56,411 nucleotides of DNA, taken from the NCBI GenBank assembly GCA_015222055.1, contig JADFUR010000047.1:1-56411 (forward strand), written 5' to 3'. The position numbers were made by a program, and so were the translations under genes. Positions 19,835 to 27,846 of this stretch are shown here, one piece after another. The stretch comes from Bacteroidota bacterium (lineage in GTDB: Bacteria; Bacteroidota; Bacteroidia; Bacteroidales; B39-G9). The notes beneath the pieces were generated by a model. It did no database searches. It had not been told where the DNA came from and worked only from the letters and a program-made list of their open reading frames with translations. Every line of letters starts with the position of its first letter. Position 1 is the stretch's first letter.

Positions 19835-20064
19835 TTAATTTTCACAAGGTTGTTGCTGACAACTTGTATTATTATTAAGTTTTAAGTTTAATATTTTTTT
19901 TTCGAAATACAAAGGATTTTCTTTAATAATTTCAGGTTTCTGTTCACACCATTTTTTAATTACATCAAATGATATTTTAACTTTTAAATAACTTCTAATT
20001 CTACCGTGCCTTCTATAAAAATCTTGTTAAATCCACATTCATTTGATTTATTTTTTATATTCAT
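19835..20064 (-). pseudogene. Possible frameshifted small gene at the head of the HydS operon
   Basis: A 63-codon frame without a start (stop at 19835-19837) contains ...GRIRSYLKVKISFDVIKKW and ends CQQQPCEN, directly before the ferredoxin ATG as an operon gene would. A second frame supplies a start (MNVDLTRF) joined at a T-run around 20014-20020; removing one T gives a continuous protein of about 68 aa. I do not recognise the protein. It could be a real small gene with a sequencing error, a degraded gene, or chance. Confidence 0.35.
19844..19867 (-). promoter_or_regulatory. Hairpin/dyad just upstream of the HydS operon ferredoxin
   Basis: ACAAGGTTGT (19844-19853) and ACAACTTGT (19859-19867) form an inverted repeat with one bulged base, 12 bp before the ferredoxin start. 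It may be an operator or 5' leader structure; it also overlaps the possible small gene above, so its role is uncertain. Confidence 0.35.
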
Positions 20065-20170
20065 TTCTACTTATAATTCTATTTATAAATTCTAATCTAT
20101 TATTAATTAAAATATTAGTTGTTGCGGGTTAAAAATAAACAATTGTCTGCAAAATATTCTGCATTTTAGC

Positions 20171-20903
20171 TTATTTGCAAAAAGGTAAAATAAAAACATT
20201 GAAATGCAGTTTACATTTGAAACAAAAATTGAGAATGCTTTTCTTGGCGGTGATGCTTTAACAGGAGGGACATCAATTATTAGTGCTGTTGCAGACGGGG
20301 AAAAAGATACTCAAAATATTATTGAAAAATCTCACAAAAAATATAACATTAAACCTGTTGAAAAATAAAAAAAAGCTTCGAGATGCTTGTTTTGTTATGA
20401 GATATGTAACGTTTGCCTATCCATTTCCAAATAGAGCTAATTATTCGTATGAAACAAAAGCTATTAGGAAAGGTGATAATATTATTTTTGAAGATGATAA
20501 GTTTTTCTCTATTAAACAAAAATATCAAATATTAAATATTAGAGATTTCTGTAATGAATGTGGCAACTGTACTCCTTTTTGTCCTACAAGAGGAGTCCCA
20601 TTTAGAGACAAACCTAAATTTTATTTATTGCGACAAAGTTTTGATGATGCTGAATATGGATTTATCTTAAAAGTTAACAATCATTTAATTTATAAAGATG
20701 AGAATGGTTGTAAGGAGTTAATTGCTGATAATAACTATTTTATCTATAAGGAAAATAAGATTAATGCTAAATTTGACAAAGCTAATTTCTCATTAATTGA
20801 AGCAGATTTAGACAAATCGATAATAAATGCAAATTTTGATTTTACGACACAAATGAGTGTATTGATAGAAGCAACTCAAGCATTGTATTCTTTTAACGAT
20901 TAA
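20171..20903 (+). pseudogene. Degraded 3' copy of the ygfK-like gene
   Basis: DNA and protein here match the last third of the intact ygfK at 11.6-14.9 kb. The match begins near 20171 (parent about 13835), skips about 160 bp after the GAAATGCAG at 20201-20209, resumes as TTTACATTTGAAAC, and meets a stop plus a second deletion of about 150 bp near 20366-20375 where the frame changes. A third small deletion removes residues before AIRKGDN. The distal part still reads NRANYSYET, CNECGNCTPFCPT, FRDKPKFYL and ends LYSFND. Without the barrel and FAD domains it cannot be functional. It marks the edge of a duplicated ygfK-phosphatase-HydS block. Confidence 0.9.
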
Positions 20904-20914
20904 TATTTAATTTT

Positions 20915-20951
20915 AAAGATATCTCAAGTCATGACAATTTGAGATATCTTT
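20915..20951. terminator. Bidirectional terminator between broken ygfK copy and phosphatase 2
   Basis: AAAGATATCTCAA (20915-20927) pairs with TTGAGATATCTTT (20939-20951), a 13-bp perfect stem with T-rich flank. It holds the same position as the terminator after the intact ygfK but with unrelated sequence. Confidence 0.75.
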
Positions 20952-20963
20952 TATTAAAATTTT

Positions 20964-22148
20964 TTATATAAACTTCAAATGAACTTCTTTAAAAAATTTA
21001 TTTTCAAGAAGTTTAATAATTTTTTTCACAATATAGCGTCTTACCTCTAACTCAATTGGTAAATTTGGATTAAGGTGAGCTGTATTAATTTTTGTACCAA
21101 CAATAAATTCAATAATATCACTGGTAAACATATTTTTCAAGATTTCCACATCGGGACCTTCACCTGAAATATCGGTTGATTTTTTATTCTTTAATTTCTC
21201 ATATACTTTCCCCAGAGTTAAAATTCCTTCGGTAACCATTCCTATTCCTTCAATTTTTGCAACGGGTGGTAATTCCAGATGCGAAAAAGAATGAACAGAT
21301 TCTATTTTTTTCCCTAATTCACGAGCAATAATTTGAGAGGTTGTACCACCGGCAATAATTTTTTTGCCTTTAAAATCCCTAACTATCTCGGCTAGTTTCT
21401 TATCCTCTTCTTCATAAAAAGGAGGTCCTGTTGAAATTAATAATTTTCTAGGCTCCCTGAAATAAATAACAGCACAAGAAAGATCATCACGTGGCTTCAA
21501 AATATCATTACTACATGCTTGATGTGTAACTTTTTTTGAAAGGTCTTGTGAAGAAATAAATTTATTTTTACTAATATTTTTTAATAAGAAAGATTTTATT
21601 TTTTCAATTCCCCATCCTAAAAGCATATTTGCATTTCCAAAGCCTGATTTAGTTACACCATTAGTAAAAATTACAATTCTGTCTTCTTTTTCAAGTTTAA
21701 ACTTAAAGTATAATAATTCTTGTTTTCTCTTTAAAACGTCAATTTGAACATCAATGTGTGGAATATTAATAATTTTATCGCCTCTAATAAGTAAAAATTC
21801 AGGGCAATCATAACTAATAACCTCTGTTTCAGCATTATTGTCGATATTAATTATAGTAAATGTTGATTGAGCTTTTTTAGATTTTAAATCGAAAGGAAAA
21901 GTATTCATAATAAGCTCTGAAGCTTGCTTAACAGAGGCGTTGTCTACAGTATAATTTAAAGCCATTGATGCAGCCGTTGTTGCCATAATATTAGCTTTAA
22001 TACCTGTTCCTAACCCATCGGCTAATACAGCAAAGGTCTTGTCGTCTTTTTTCATTTTTCGTGAAAAAAAAACATCACCACATACTTCATTTTCAGCTTT
22101 ATTTAATTGATAACATCCAATATCAATATAATTTTTGGAACTTTCCAT
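20964..22148 (-). CDS. SpoIIE-type PP2C phosphatase linked to HydS (copy 2)
   Basis: 394 aa, the same length as copy 1 and similar throughout. PP2C motifs intact: EVCGDVFFSRK, AVLADGLGTGIKANIMA, IVIFTNGVTKSG (Asp of the TDG motif changed to Asn) and PRDDLSCAVIYF. The C-terminal domain keeps KKIIAGGTTSQIIAREL and MVTEGILTLGKV. The Asp-to-Asn change at FTNG may affect one metal-binding site, so activity could differ from copy 1; this is inference. It starts 4 bp after the HydS-2 stop and is coupled to it. Confidence 0.85.
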   Translation of the reverse strand: MESSKNYIDIGCYQLNKAENEVCGDVFFSRKMKKDDKTFAVLADGLGTGIKANIMATTAASMALNYTVDNASVKQASELIMNTFPFDLKSKKAQSTFTIINIDNNAETEVISYDCPEFLLIRGDKIINIPHIDVQIDVLKRKQELLYFKFKLEKEDRIVIFTNGVTKSGFGNANMLLGWGIEKIKSFLLKNISKNKFISSQDLSKKVTHQACSNDILKPRDDLSCAVIYFREPRKLLISTGPPFYEEEDKKLAEIVRDFKGKKIIAGGTTSQIIARELGKKIESVHSFSHLELPPVAKIEGIGMVTEGILTLGKVYEKLKNKKSTDISGEGPDVEILKNMFTSDIIEFIVGTKINTAHLNPNLPIELEVRRYIVKKIIKLLENKFFKEVHLKFI

Positions 22149-22151
22149 TTT

Positions 22152-23855
22152 TTATAAAGATTGATTTGATTCTATAATTGAATTAAGCATGGCTTCTGTA
22201 TGTGAAGCATTTTCTCCGAGTAAATATGCAATATTTTGTACTGTCAGTCTGCTTTCGTCAATAACTTTGCGAGCTCTTTCAACCACAAGTTCTCTTGTAA
22301 CATGTGGTAATTGCATGTCTCTCATTATTGCACAAATAATTTTATTTTTTTGAATATTAACAATTGAAATCTGAATTGTTTTACCTGAAATTTCAAAATT
22401 CTTTTCAATTAATTCTTCTCCCGAATCTAAAACAGACTTAAAAAGAGAGTGACAAGGCAGTAATTTTTTTAGGTCTGCATTTTCAAGTCCCGGTTTATTT
22501 TTAAAAACAATTTCAATATCTTCGCCTAAAATTTTTGCGAAATTTATATTTGCTTCAATAACTCGCAAATCATTATTTATTAAAATAATACCGTAAGGAA
22601 TTTTGTGTAATATAGCCGATGTTTGATTAAAAGCAACTTTTTTCATGTATGGCACGCACATGGTTCTATCTGCTTTACCATCAAGAATAGCCTTTGCGAA
22701 ATTCTTACAATTTGAGTATCCGCAGGCACCGCAGTTATACTCATCAATATTTGAAAATTTACCAATTGATTCAAGAACTTCTGTAATTTGGTCTTCTGAA
22801 TATATTGTATTTTTTACTGGAAGTATATTAAAAGTTTTATCAATATTTATATTTTGAAATGTTTGTTTTCTTCTATTTGGGTCTATTGCTTCAAGTACAC
22901 TCTGTTTTTTTATTATTGAGGATTCTTGATTTTTACTTGCAGGTCCATTTATGCATGAACCATCGCAAGCAGACAATTCAACAAATATTTTCCCTTTTAA
23001 TTCCTGTAAATTTAGTTCTTTAAGAGCTAATCCAACTTTTTCAAATCCCGAAAATGACATTAATGAAATATTATTTTCATCTGCTTTTTTTTGCATGCAA
23101 GATAAAATTCCACCTTCTATCGAAAAAAGATTTCCTATAGTTGATTTTTCGGGGATGAATTCTATTTCATTATTTGGTTCAAAATCAGAAAAATGCACAA
23201 ATTCAACGTCCATCCAATCAGATAAATCTTTATAAGTAATCACGGCATCAACATATTGACTATACTCATCGGCTTCCATCTTTTTTGCAATACAAGGGCC
23301 AATATGAACCACTTTGACATTGTCTCCATACATTTTTTTAAGCATTTTCCCATGACTTAGCATTGGAGACATTAATGGAATTAAATTGTTTTTATATTCT
23401 GAATAATATTTACATATTAAAGATACTATTGATGGACAAGTGCTAGAAAAATAAACACCTTCATCATTATCATTTATATAATTAATTGTCTCATCTGCAA
23501 CTATTTCTGCACCAAGAGCTGTTTCAGAAACATCTGAAATACCCAAAGATTTAATTGCAGCAATTATTTGATTGTCAGAAAATTTTGAAAACTCTGCTTT
23601 ATAAGAAGTATCGAGAGAAACAATTATTTTTTCTTCTAATAACACAAAATCTTTTACTCTATCAAGTTCATTTCTTGCTTTATTTGAACCGGAAGGGCAA
23701 ATTACAGTACAATGTCCACAATTAACACAAAGTAATGGGTCAATTATTGCTTTTTTATTATCAATTTTAATTGCTTTAACAAAGCACTCTTTTATGCATT
23801 TATAGCAATTTTGGCAATTGCTTTTTTCTGTATATACAACTGGATTATTAAGCAT
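22152..23855 (-). CDS. HydS-type sensory hydrogenase, divergent copy 2
   Basis: 567 aa, collinear with HydS-1 from end to end: two N-terminal 4Fe-4S clusters (Cys14-24, 43-53), H-cluster domain, CGACGYSNC cluster, PAS and helical tail. The H-cluster ligands are kept (L1 Cys140, L2 IGPC, L3 ACDGSC both Cys), but the proton-relay Cys139 is Thr (SSTCPS), the SLAPS loop at 80-84 is SLDTS, and GGC of L3 is GSC. That pattern fits a cofactor-binding sensor with weak or no catalysis rather than a dead gene. It lies downstream of nfnAB on the same strand, separated by 217 bp with a hairpin. Confidence 0.87.
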   Translation of the reverse strand: MLNNPVVYTEKSNCQNCYKCIKECFVKAIKIDNKKAIIDPLLCVNCGHCTVICPSGSNKARNELDRVKDFVLLEEKIIVSLDTSYKAEFSKFSDNQIIAAIKSLGISDVSETALGAEIVADETINYINDNDEGVYFSSTCPSIVSLICKYYSEYKNNLIPLMSPMLSHGKMLKKMYGDNVKVVHIGPCIAKKMEADEYSQYVDAVITYKDLSDWMDVEFVHFSDFEPNNEIEFIPEKSTIGNLFSIEGGILSCMQKKADENNISLMSFSGFEKVGLALKELNLQELKGKIFVELSACDGSCINGPASKNQESSIIKKQSVLEAIDPNRRKQTFQNINIDKTFNILPVKNTIYSEDQITEVLESIGKFSNIDEYNCGACGYSNCKNFAKAILDGKADRTMCVPYMKKVAFNQTSAILHKIPYGIILINNDLRVIEANINFAKILGEDIEIVFKNKPGLENADLKKLLPCHSLFKSVLDSGEELIEKNFEISGKTIQISIVNIQKNKIICAIMRDMQLPHVTRELVVERARKVIDESRLTVQNIAYLLGENASHTEAMLNSIIESNQSL

Positions 23856-24028
23856 AATCTAATAATTTTAGAATTATCTAACGAATATATTTTTGTAATT
23901 ATTGATATTTATTTAAATGTATTATTATATTTCGCAAATTATATTTAAACAGTATCAAAATATTAATGATAAACAATCCAGTTAATATAATAAAAATTTC
24001 AGTCTATGATTATTCCTTCATTTTTATT

Positions 24029-24065
24029 AAAGTATAAATGTTTTAAAATAAGACATTTATACTTT
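24029..24065 (-). terminator. Hairpin after nfnB
   Basis: AAAGTATAAATGT (24029-24041) and ACATTTATACTTT (24053-24065) form a perfect 13-bp stem 8 bp after the nfnB stop. The trailing T-run is weak, so termination may be partial and allow some read-through into hydS copy 2. Confidence 0.6.
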
Positions 24066-24072
24066 ATGAATA

Positions 24073-25458
24073 TTAATTGTTTTGTATATACTCATCAATT
24101 GCTTTAGCAGCTTTACGACCAGCACTCATCGCCAGAATAACAGTAGCTGCACCTGTAACAGCGTCACCACCAGCAAAAATACCTTTTCTTGAAGTTCTTC
24201 CGTCTTCACCATCAGTTACAATACATCCTTTGCTATTCTTTTCAAGTCCCTTAGTAGATGAAGTAATTAAAGGATTTGGTGAAGTTCCGATTGAAATAAT
24301 AACAGAATCTACATCAATAATAAATTCAGAATCTTTAATAGGAACAGGTCTTCTTCTTCCAGATTCATCTGGTTCACCTAATTCCATTTTAAGACACTTA
24401 AGACCTTTTACCCAAAATTTATCGTCGCTAATAATTTCAATAGGATTTGAAAGGAGTCTAAAATTCAGACCTTCTTCTTCTGCATGATGAACTTCTTCGG
24501 CACGTGCAGGCAACTCATCTTTAGATCTTCTATAAACAAGAAATGCTTCAGAACCAAGTCTGATTGCAGTTCTAGCAGCATCAATAGCAACATTACCCCC
24601 ACCAATAACAGCAACTTTTTTTCCTACATGTACTGGAGTGTCATATTCTTTTTTGTATGCTTTCATAAGATTAACACGAGTAAGGAACTCATTTGCAGAA
24701 AATACTCCATTTAAATTTTCTCCGGTAATATTCATAAATCGTGGAGAACCTGCACCTGAACCAATAAAAATTGCACTAAAGCCTTCTTTGTCAAACAAAT
24801 CATCAACAGTAATTGTTTTACCAATAATAATATTTGTTTCAATTTTTACACCCAGCTTTTTTAAATTATCAATTTCAGGTTTAACTACTTTTTCTTTAGG
24901 AAGTCTGAATTCGGGAATTCCATAAACAAGAACACCTCCAATTTCATGTAAATCTTCATAAACAGTTACACCGTATCCCATCTTAGCTAAATCGCCAGCA
25001 CAACTCAAACCCGAAGGTCCGCTTCCTATAACAGCAACAGTTTTACCATTAAAAGGACTTTTCTTACTTAAGTCAATATTGTGTTCTCTTGACCAATCGG
25101 CAACAAAACGTTCTAATTTTCCTATTGCAACAGCTTCACCTTTTTTACCCAAAATACATTTTCCTTCACATTGTGATTCTTGCGGACACACTCTTCCACA
25201 GACTCCCGGCAAAGATGAAGATTCGGCAATAACCTGAGCTGCCTTTTCAAATTCACTGTTCTTCACATGTTTAATAAAACGAGGAATATCAATACTTACA
25301 GGACAACCACTTACACACATCGGCTTTTTGCAGTTTAAACATCTTGCTGCTTCCTTTACAGCTTCTTCCTCATTATAGCCAAAACATACTTCTTCGAAGT
25401 TATGTTTTCTTAAGTCTGGGTTTTGTTCTCTTACTGGAATTCTATTTAGTGACAGCAT
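24073..25458 (-). CDS. nfnB: NfnB: NADPH/ferredoxin bifurcating transhydrogenase, large subunit
   Basis: 461 aa from ATG 25458. GltD-like flavoprotein: two 4Fe-4S clusters (CLNCKKPMCVSGCP, VCGRVCPQESQCEGKC), FAD site AVIGSGPSGLSCAGDLA and NADPH site AVIGGGNVAIDAARTAI with RRSKDELPAR. Paired with NfnA it catalyses reversible electron bifurcation between NADPH, NADH and ferredoxin; older names are SudA or GltA. The open frame extends upstream, but the start at 25458 is supported by an AGGAG 8 bp before it and by position 1 bp after the nfnA stop; homologues start LSLNRIPVREQ. Confidence 0.92.
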   Translation of the reverse strand: MLSLNRIPVREQNPDLRKHNFEEVCFGYNEEEAVKEAARCLNCKKPMCVSGCPVSIDIPRFIKHVKNSEFEKAAQVIAESSSLPGVCGRVCPQESQCEGKCILGKKGEAVAIGKLERFVADWSREHNIDLSKKSPFNGKTVAVIGSGPSGLSCAGDLAKMGYGVTVYEDLHEIGGVLVYGIPEFRLPKEKVVKPEIDNLKKLGVKIETNIIIGKTITVDDLFDKEGFSAIFIGSGAGSPRFMNITGENLNGVFSANEFLTRVNLMKAYKKEYDTPVHVGKKVAVIGGGNVAIDAARTAIRLGSEAFLVYRRSKDELPARAEEVHHAEEEGLNFRLLSNPIEIISDDKFWVKGLKCLKMELGEPDESGRRRPVPIKDSEFIIDVDSVIISIGTSPNPLITSSTKGLEKNSKGCIVTDGEDGRTSRKGIFAGGDAVTGAATVILAMSAGRKAAKAIDEYIQNN

Positions 25459-25459
25459 C

Positions 25460-26335
25460 TTATTTTCTCCTATTTTTAAATTCTTGTTCCGAATGAGCAA
25501 ATTGATAAAGTTTTTCTTTTTCCTCATCTTTGTAAATTGATTGACGATTTAAAATTTCATCAAAATCAACTTGATGTCCATCGAATTCAGGGCCATCAAC
25601 ACAAGTAAACTTTGTCTCATTATTTATTGTTGCTCTACAGGCACCACACATTCCCATTCCACAAACCATTAAAGTATTTAAACTTACAATAGTTTTAACA
25701 TCATGTTTTTTTGTTACCAAACAAACAAATTTCATCATCAAAAGAGGACCAATTGTAATAACTAGGTCATAATGTTTCTTTTCTTTTACAATAAGATCTT
25801 CTAATACTTCAGTAACCAATGCTTTTCTACCATAAGAACCATCGTCTGTAACAGTATAAAAATTATCTGCCATTTTTTCAATTTCCGAAAGAAGTATTAA
25901 ATTATCTTTTGATCTAGCACCTAGAATTACATCAGGTTTAATACCATTTTCATACAACCATTTTATTTGAGGGTGAACCGGAGCGGCTCCAATTCCACCC
26001 GCAATAAACATTATTTTTTTCGTTTTTAAATCTTCAAGATCTTCACTTAAAAGTTCAGTTTCATTTCCTAAAGGTCCTGCAAAATCAAGATAAGAATCTC
26101 CTTCATCAAAACCAGCCAGTAATTCAGTTGATGCACCAACAGCTTTAAAAATAATTGTTACGCTACCTTTTTTTGTATCAACGTCACATACGGTAAGCGG
26201 TATTCTTTCCGCTTGCTCATCAGCTTTTACCATTATAAAGTGACCCGGTTTTGCTGATTTTGCTACTTTGGGAGCTTCTATTTCCATATAAAAGGTCTCA
26301 GGAGCAATGTTCTTCTTTGTTAATATTTTATACAT
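25460..26335 (-). CDS. nfnA: NfnA: bifurcating transhydrogenase, small subunit
   Basis: 291-aa FNR/PyrK-like subunit. FAD-binding motif ERIPLTVCD (RxYS/T-like), nucleotide site FIAGGIGAAPVHPQIKWL, and a C-terminal 2Fe-2S cluster with MVCGMGMCGACR and TKFTCVDGPEFDG. It binds FAD and NAD(H) and hands electrons to NfnB. First gene of the nfnAB operon; stop and nfnB start are adjacent. In fermentative anaerobes this complex balances reduced ferredoxin and NADPH, which fits the surrounding hydrogenase and alcohol dehydrogenase genes. Confidence 0.92.
   Translation of the reverse strand: MYKILTKKNIAPETFYMEIEAPKVAKSAKPGHFIMVKADEQAERIPLTVCDVDTKKGSVTIIFKAVGASTELLAGFDEGDSYLDFAGPLGNETELLSEDLEDLKTKKIMFIAGGIGAAPVHPQIKWLYENGIKPDVILGARSKDNLILLSEIEKMADNFYTVTDDGSYGRKALVTEVLEDLIVKEKKHYDLVITIGPLLMMKFVCLVTKKHDVKTIVSLNTLMVCGMGMCGACRATINNETKFTCVDGPEFDGHQVDFDEILNRQSIYKDEEKEKLYQFAHSEQEFKNRRK
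25467..25471 (-). promoter_or_regulatory. Strong AGGAG ribosome binding site for nfnB
   Basis: AGGAG on the minus strand, 8 bases before ATG 25458. Bacteroidetes genes usually lack such Shine-Dalgarno sites, so this both fixes the nfnB start and suggests high expression. Confidence 0.6.
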
Positions 26336-26404
26336 TTTTTATATTGTTTATGATTTTTTTCAAGCCACAAAAATATTAAGAATAATTGACTTAGCACATA
26401 TTTC

Positions 26405-26462
26405 TTAAAAAAAACTCAGAGCGAATTTTAATATTTAAATTAATTTAAAATTTACCCTGAGT
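26405..26462 (-). terminator. Terminator of the alcohol dehydrogenase gene
   Basis: Reading the minus strand: ACTCAGGGTAAATTTTAA is followed by TTAAAATTCGCTCTGAGT and a run of T (26404-26413 region), giving a long stem with a few mismatches. It starts about 20 bp after the gene's stop. Confidence 0.7.
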
Positions 26463-26483
26463 AATTATATATTACTATATTAA

Positions 26484-27650
26484 TTAATAATCTATTTTAT
26501 TACCGTAGTATATTGAAGTAAGTATTTTTTCAAAGTCTGCAGCTTTTGTAACCCTTGGATTAGAACCAGTGCAAGCGTCAGCTTCAGAATTTATTGATAT
26601 TGTTTTAAGATTTGCTTCAAAATCTTCTTTTTTAATACCATAATCTTTCATACTAAGAGGAATACCCATTTGAGTGTTCATTTCTTGAATCATAGCTGTG
26701 TATGCATCAATCAACTCATCTGTTGTATTTCCTTTAAGACCAATAAATCTTGCAATTTCAGCATATCTTTCAGCACAATCTTTTTTATTGAAATCAATAA
26801 CATATGGAAGATAAATAGCATTTGCACAGCCGTGAGGAATGTGAAAAAAAGCACCTGTTTTGTGAGCCATACTGTGAGCTATACCTAATAATGCATTAGA
26901 AAAAGCCATTCCAGCAAGACATTGAGCAATATGCATTTTATCGCGAGCAACTTTATCTCCGTTGAATGAATTTAATAAATGTTCTTTAATCATTAGTATA
27001 GCTTTAATGGCAAGAGGATCAGTAAAATCTGATCTTAATCCAGCTACATAAGCTTCTGTTGCATGAGTTAATGCATCCATACCTGTGTGAGCAGTTAATT
27101 TTGGAGGCATTGTTTGAGCTATGTCTGAATCAAGAATAGCGATGTCTGGGGTAATCTCGAAATCTGCTAATGGATATTTAATTTTTGCTTTGTAATCTGT
27201 AATTACTGAAAATGCAGTTACTTCTGTAGCTGTACCACTTGTAGATGGAATTGCAACAAATTTTGCTTTGTTTCTTAAAACAGGAATATTAAAAGGTTTT
27301 GCAACATCTTCGAATTTAGCTTCAGGATGTTCATAGAAAATCCACATTGCTTTTGCAGCGTCAATTGGAGAACCTCCTCCTATTGAAACAATCCAATCTG
27401 GACCAAATTCTCTCATTTTAGCAGCACCATCCATTACTGTTTCTACTGAGGGATCTGGTTCTACACCTTCGTACAAAGCAACTTCCATACCTGCTTCTTT
27501 AAGATAATTTTCAACTTTTGCTAAAAAGCCATTTCTTTTCATTGAACCACCGCCAACTACTACCATCGCTTTTTTTCCTTTTAGTGTTTTTAATACTTCT
27601 AAAGAATTTTCTCCAAAGTATAAATCTCTTGGTAATGTGAATCGTGACAT
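26484..27650 (-). CDS. Iron-containing alcohol dehydrogenase
   Basis: 388-aa group III (Fe-ADH) dehydrogenase. NAD(P) site VVGGGSMKRNG and SIGGGSPIDAAKA, AIPSTSGTATEVTAFSVI, metal-binding region AHTGMDALTHATEAY and IAHSMAHKTGAFFHIPHG with the His ligands. It interconverts an aldehyde and its alcohol (ethanol or butanol type), a cytosolic reductant sink in fermentation. Preceded by AGGAG 8 bp before the ATG, a sigma-54 -24/-12 element at 27704-27718 and an inverted repeat at 27779-27828; the sigma-54 activator gene lies immediately upstream on the same strand, so it is probably induced by alcohols, aldehydes or acetoin-like compounds through that protein (inference). Confidence 0.92.
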   Translation of the reverse strand: MSRFTLPRDLYFGENSLEVLKTLKGKKAMVVVGGGSMKRNGFLAKVENYLKEAGMEVALYEGVEPDPSVETVMDGAAKMREFGPDWIVSIGGGSPIDAAKAMWIFYEHPEAKFEDVAKPFNIPVLRNKAKFVAIPSTSGTATEVTAFSVITDYKAKIKYPLADFEITPDIAILDSDIAQTMPPKLTAHTGMDALTHATEAYVAGLRSDFTDPLAIKAILMIKEHLLNSFNGDKVARDKMHIAQCLAGMAFSNALLGIAHSMAHKTGAFFHIPHGCANAIYLPYVIDFNKKDCAERYAEIARFIGLKGNTTDELIDAYTAMIQEMNTQMGIPLSMKDYGIKKEDFEANLKTISINSEADACTGSNPRVTKAADFEKILTSIYYGNKIDY

Positions 27651-27658
27651 AAATTTTT

Positions 27659-27663
27659 CTCCT
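27659..27663 (-). promoter_or_regulatory. AGGAG ribosome binding site of the alcohol dehydrogenase
   Basis: AGGAG followed by AAAAATTT and ATG 27650. Spacing of 8 bases is optimal; it matches the site before nfnB. Confidence 0.6.
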
Positions 27664-27703
27664 ATGATTTAATTAATTAATAAACAAATTCGACTAGTGA
27701 ATT

Positions 27704-27718
27704 ACAATACTTGTGCCA
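27704..27718 (-). promoter_or_regulatory. Sigma-54 (-24/-12) promoter of the alcohol dehydrogenase
   Basis: Minus strand reads TGGCAC-AAGTA-TTGT, i.e. -24 GG and -12 TTG(T) with exactly five bases between, matching TGGCAC-N5-TTGC with one change. Predicted start point near 27692 gives a leader of about 40 nt. A weaker look-alike (TTGGCATAAGTAATTG) lies at about 27741-27756 with spacing one base too long. Confidence 0.75.
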
Positions 27719-27778
27719 AAGTTTATAACATTTTATTAATCAATTACTTATGCCAACATTTAGTTTTTTGAATAAAAA

Positions 27779-27828
27779 ACATGTGTCATAAAATCGACCA
27801 CTTTAATGTTCGTTTTTATGACACATGT
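27779..27828. promoter_or_regulatory. Inverted-repeat upstream activating sequence for the sigma-54 activator
   Basis: ACATGTGTCATAAAA (27779-27793) is perfectly repeated in inverse at 27814-27828 (TTTTATGACACATGT), separated by 20 bp. A third half-site TTATGACA lies at about 27835-27842. It sits about 60-125 bp upstream of the -24/-12 element, the normal place for an enhancer-binding site, and not far enough from the regulator's stop to serve any other gene. It lacks a T-run, so a terminator role is less likely. Confidence 0.7.
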
Positions 27829-27846
27829 AATTATTTATGACAGTTT

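Noticed and set aside
20283-20903. 206-aa forward frame as a separate ferredoxin-like gene
   Set aside because: It is the 3' end of a broken ygfK duplicate; its first about 45 residues are out of frame with the parent and not meaningful.
27741-27756. Second sigma-54-like element TTGGCATAAGTAATTG
   Set aside because: Spacing is one base too long; kept only as an alternative to the better site at 27704-27718.
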